From an uncultured Tenacibaculum sp. (lineage in GTDB: Bacteria; Bacteroidota; Bacteroidia; Flavobacteriales; Flavobacteriaceae), in NCBI GenBank assembly GCA_947501615.1, contig CANMWK010000011.1, forward strand, positions 124,001 to 188,000: DNA of 64,000 nt. Direction: 5' to 3'. The translations under genes were made by a program, and so were the position numbers. Numbering within the stretch: position 1 is the first letter of the stretch; each line of letters starts with the position of its first letter. Of this stretch, positions 63,106-64,000 are shown piece by piece. A model generated the notes under the pieces. It was not told where the DNA came from, searched no databases, and was given only the letters and a program-made list of their open reading frames with translations.

Positions 63106-63909
63106 TCACTTTTTGAATATCCATACATCTTGTTGGGCTTTACCGTTCTTTAAATTGCCTGGAATATGTTTTAATAAATTGAAATGATATTGCTTTGCAA
63201 TGTTTTTCATAAAAGATTCCGGTTGATATGCAGCATATAATCGATTTCCTTCTTTTTTAAAATCGTGTACTACTAAATTTCCTTGTTCATACTCTTTTTG
63301 TTCTTTATCCGTAAGTTTAAATTGATGTACATTTCCATGTGTTGTTAAGAATAAAATTCCATTTGGTTTTAAAACATTATATAACTCTTTAAACCACGAA
63401 TGATGTTGTTCTAAGGAAAGATGCGTAAAAATTGAAATTCCATAGATAAGATCGAATGTATTGCTTTTGTAGGATAGTGGAGGAGTAACTTGATTTAATT
63501 TAAAATCAATTCCTGTAAGATAATCCTGACACCATTTTACATATTTCGGATTGTAATCCGAACCAAAGTACGAATTTGAATTACCTGCAATATTTGGTAA
63601 ATGTCTAAGAATCCTGCCAGTACCGCATCCCCAATCTAAAATAAATGAATTTTTCAATTCTTTAAACTCAGATACATGATCGTATAACCATTGTGCAGTA
63701 GGAACACCTTCCGTATAAAATTTTGTGTAGTTGAGTTGAAAAGTTTCATACATATAGAAATCAGGAGGAAGTTTTACATCTGGGTTTTCTATACTAAATT
63801 GCTTGTTTTCTTTTCTGTTTTTAAACTTTTGACGGTAGAAGTTTATGTATTCAATAAGCGGTAAGATGTTCAACTTGGTTAAAAATCTTTTCAGTACTAT
63901 TTTTTTCAT
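63106..63909 (-). CDS. Class I SAM-dependent methyltransferase
   Basis: A 267-residue cytosolic enzyme. The SAM motif is FILDWGCGTGRILRHL (about residue 93), followed by YFGSDYNPKYVKWC, the acidic loop FDLIYGISIFTHLSLEQHH and LYNVLKPNGILFLTTHG. The first 60 residues are basic (KRFLTKLNILPLIEYINFYR). Substrate unknown; relatives act on sugars, lipids or small acids. A dyad TTTCAAA-CT-TTTGAAA (63933-63948) and a 35-bp repeat copy lie upstream. Confidence 0.83.
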   Translation of the reverse strand: MKKIVLKRFLTKLNILPLIEYINFYRQKFKNRKENKQFSIENPDVKLPPDFYMYETFQLNYTKFYTEGVPTAQWLYDHVSEFKELKNSFILDWGCGTGRILRHLPNIAGNSNSYFGSDYNPKYVKWCQDYLTGIDFKLNQVTPPLSYKSNTFDLIYGISIFTHLSLEQHHSWFKELYNVLKPNGILFLTTHGNVHQFKLTDKEQKEYEQGNLVVHDFKKEGNRLYAAYQPESFMKNIAKQYHFNLLKHIPGNLKNGKAQQDVWIFKK

Positions 63910-63950
63910 GTAAAAGAGTTAGTTTGATATTTTTTCAAACTTTTGAAACA

Positions 63951-63985
63951 TTTAATCGCAGGGCGATAGTCAAGGGTTTAATTCC
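63951..63985 (-). repeat. 35-bp dispersed repeat, right copy
   Basis: Matches 355-389 at 33 of 35 bases in the same orientation. Here it lies about 42 bp upstream of the methyltransferase ATG; on the minus strand its frame reads GIKPLTIALRL, echoing [11 protein letters not shown] of the AraC relic. Confidence 0.8.
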
Positions 63986-64000
63986 CCAATACTTGTATCG

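Overview
The window looks like about 64 kb of chromosome from a marine Flavobacteriaceae bacterium (Bacteroidota). The DNA is AT-rich. Promoters fit the Bacteroidota consensus (TTG, 19 bp, TAnnTTTG) and genes lack clear Shine-Dalgarno sites. Three proteins end in type IX secretion (T9SS) sorting domains, there are two TonB-dependent outer-membrane receptors, and many genes are typical of the family (DUF6048/DUF6452, DUF1835, NamZ, CCC-motif protein). I found no rRNA, tRNA, CRISPR array, prophage or intact insertion sequence. The genus cannot be fixed from the sequence; a Tenacibaculum/Kordia/Aquimarina-like organism would fit.

Layout. 1-1058: cut-off M28 peptidase, AraC-regulator relic and a tiny lipoprotein. 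1083-3746: tightly coupled operon (DUF1835, nucleoside phosphorylase, solute-binding-like protein). 3919-9276: eIF1-like factor, a 2OG-Fe(II) oxygenase, DUF6048/DUF6452/rlmD and a mechanosensitive-channel-like protein. 9516-14531: rocD and a 1146-residue multidomain T9SS cargo. 14611-19835: UPF1-like helicase, a gene flanked by inverted repeats, and small membrane/VOC/YbaB genes. 19968-23777: oligopeptidase B with a wrecked lipoprotein signal, a cysteine-synthase-like enzyme and a lipoprotein. 23923-26710: TPR histidine kinase, LuxR-type regulator and a double-glycine-type leader peptide. 26964-32378: namZ, FtsX-like permease, heptamer minisatellite, SRPBCC, Crp-like regulator, pyrG. 32598-39052: rpmH, carB, DUF1800/DUF1501. 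39156-40988: MarR relic, second leader peptide, orphan LytS-type kinase. 41120-47218: marR-MFP-RND-TolC efflux operon. 47372-54122: C1q-like protein, TonB receptor, CoA-binding protein and the pyrR-pyrB-...-rnz operon. 54271-63909: SulP transporter, LytTR two-component system, amidohydrolase, second TonB receptor, methyltransferase.

How genes work together. Pyrimidine synthesis recurs (carB, pyrB, pyrR, pyrG). The efflux operon carries the same 18-of-19-bp motif before marR and again before the adaptor gene, a likely MarR operator pair. The most interesting unit is 56381-62919: a LytTR-type regulator and kinase lie divergent to a secreted amidohydrolase, then a TonB receptor. Both effector genes have three copies of a TCGAYGAAT-like box at identical spacing (42 and 38 bp), followed by a nearly identical leader and signal-peptide start, as though one regulatory cassette had been copied onto two unrelated genes. 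A second candidate theme is two loci that each pair a double-glycine leader peptide with a TPR-containing sensor kinase.
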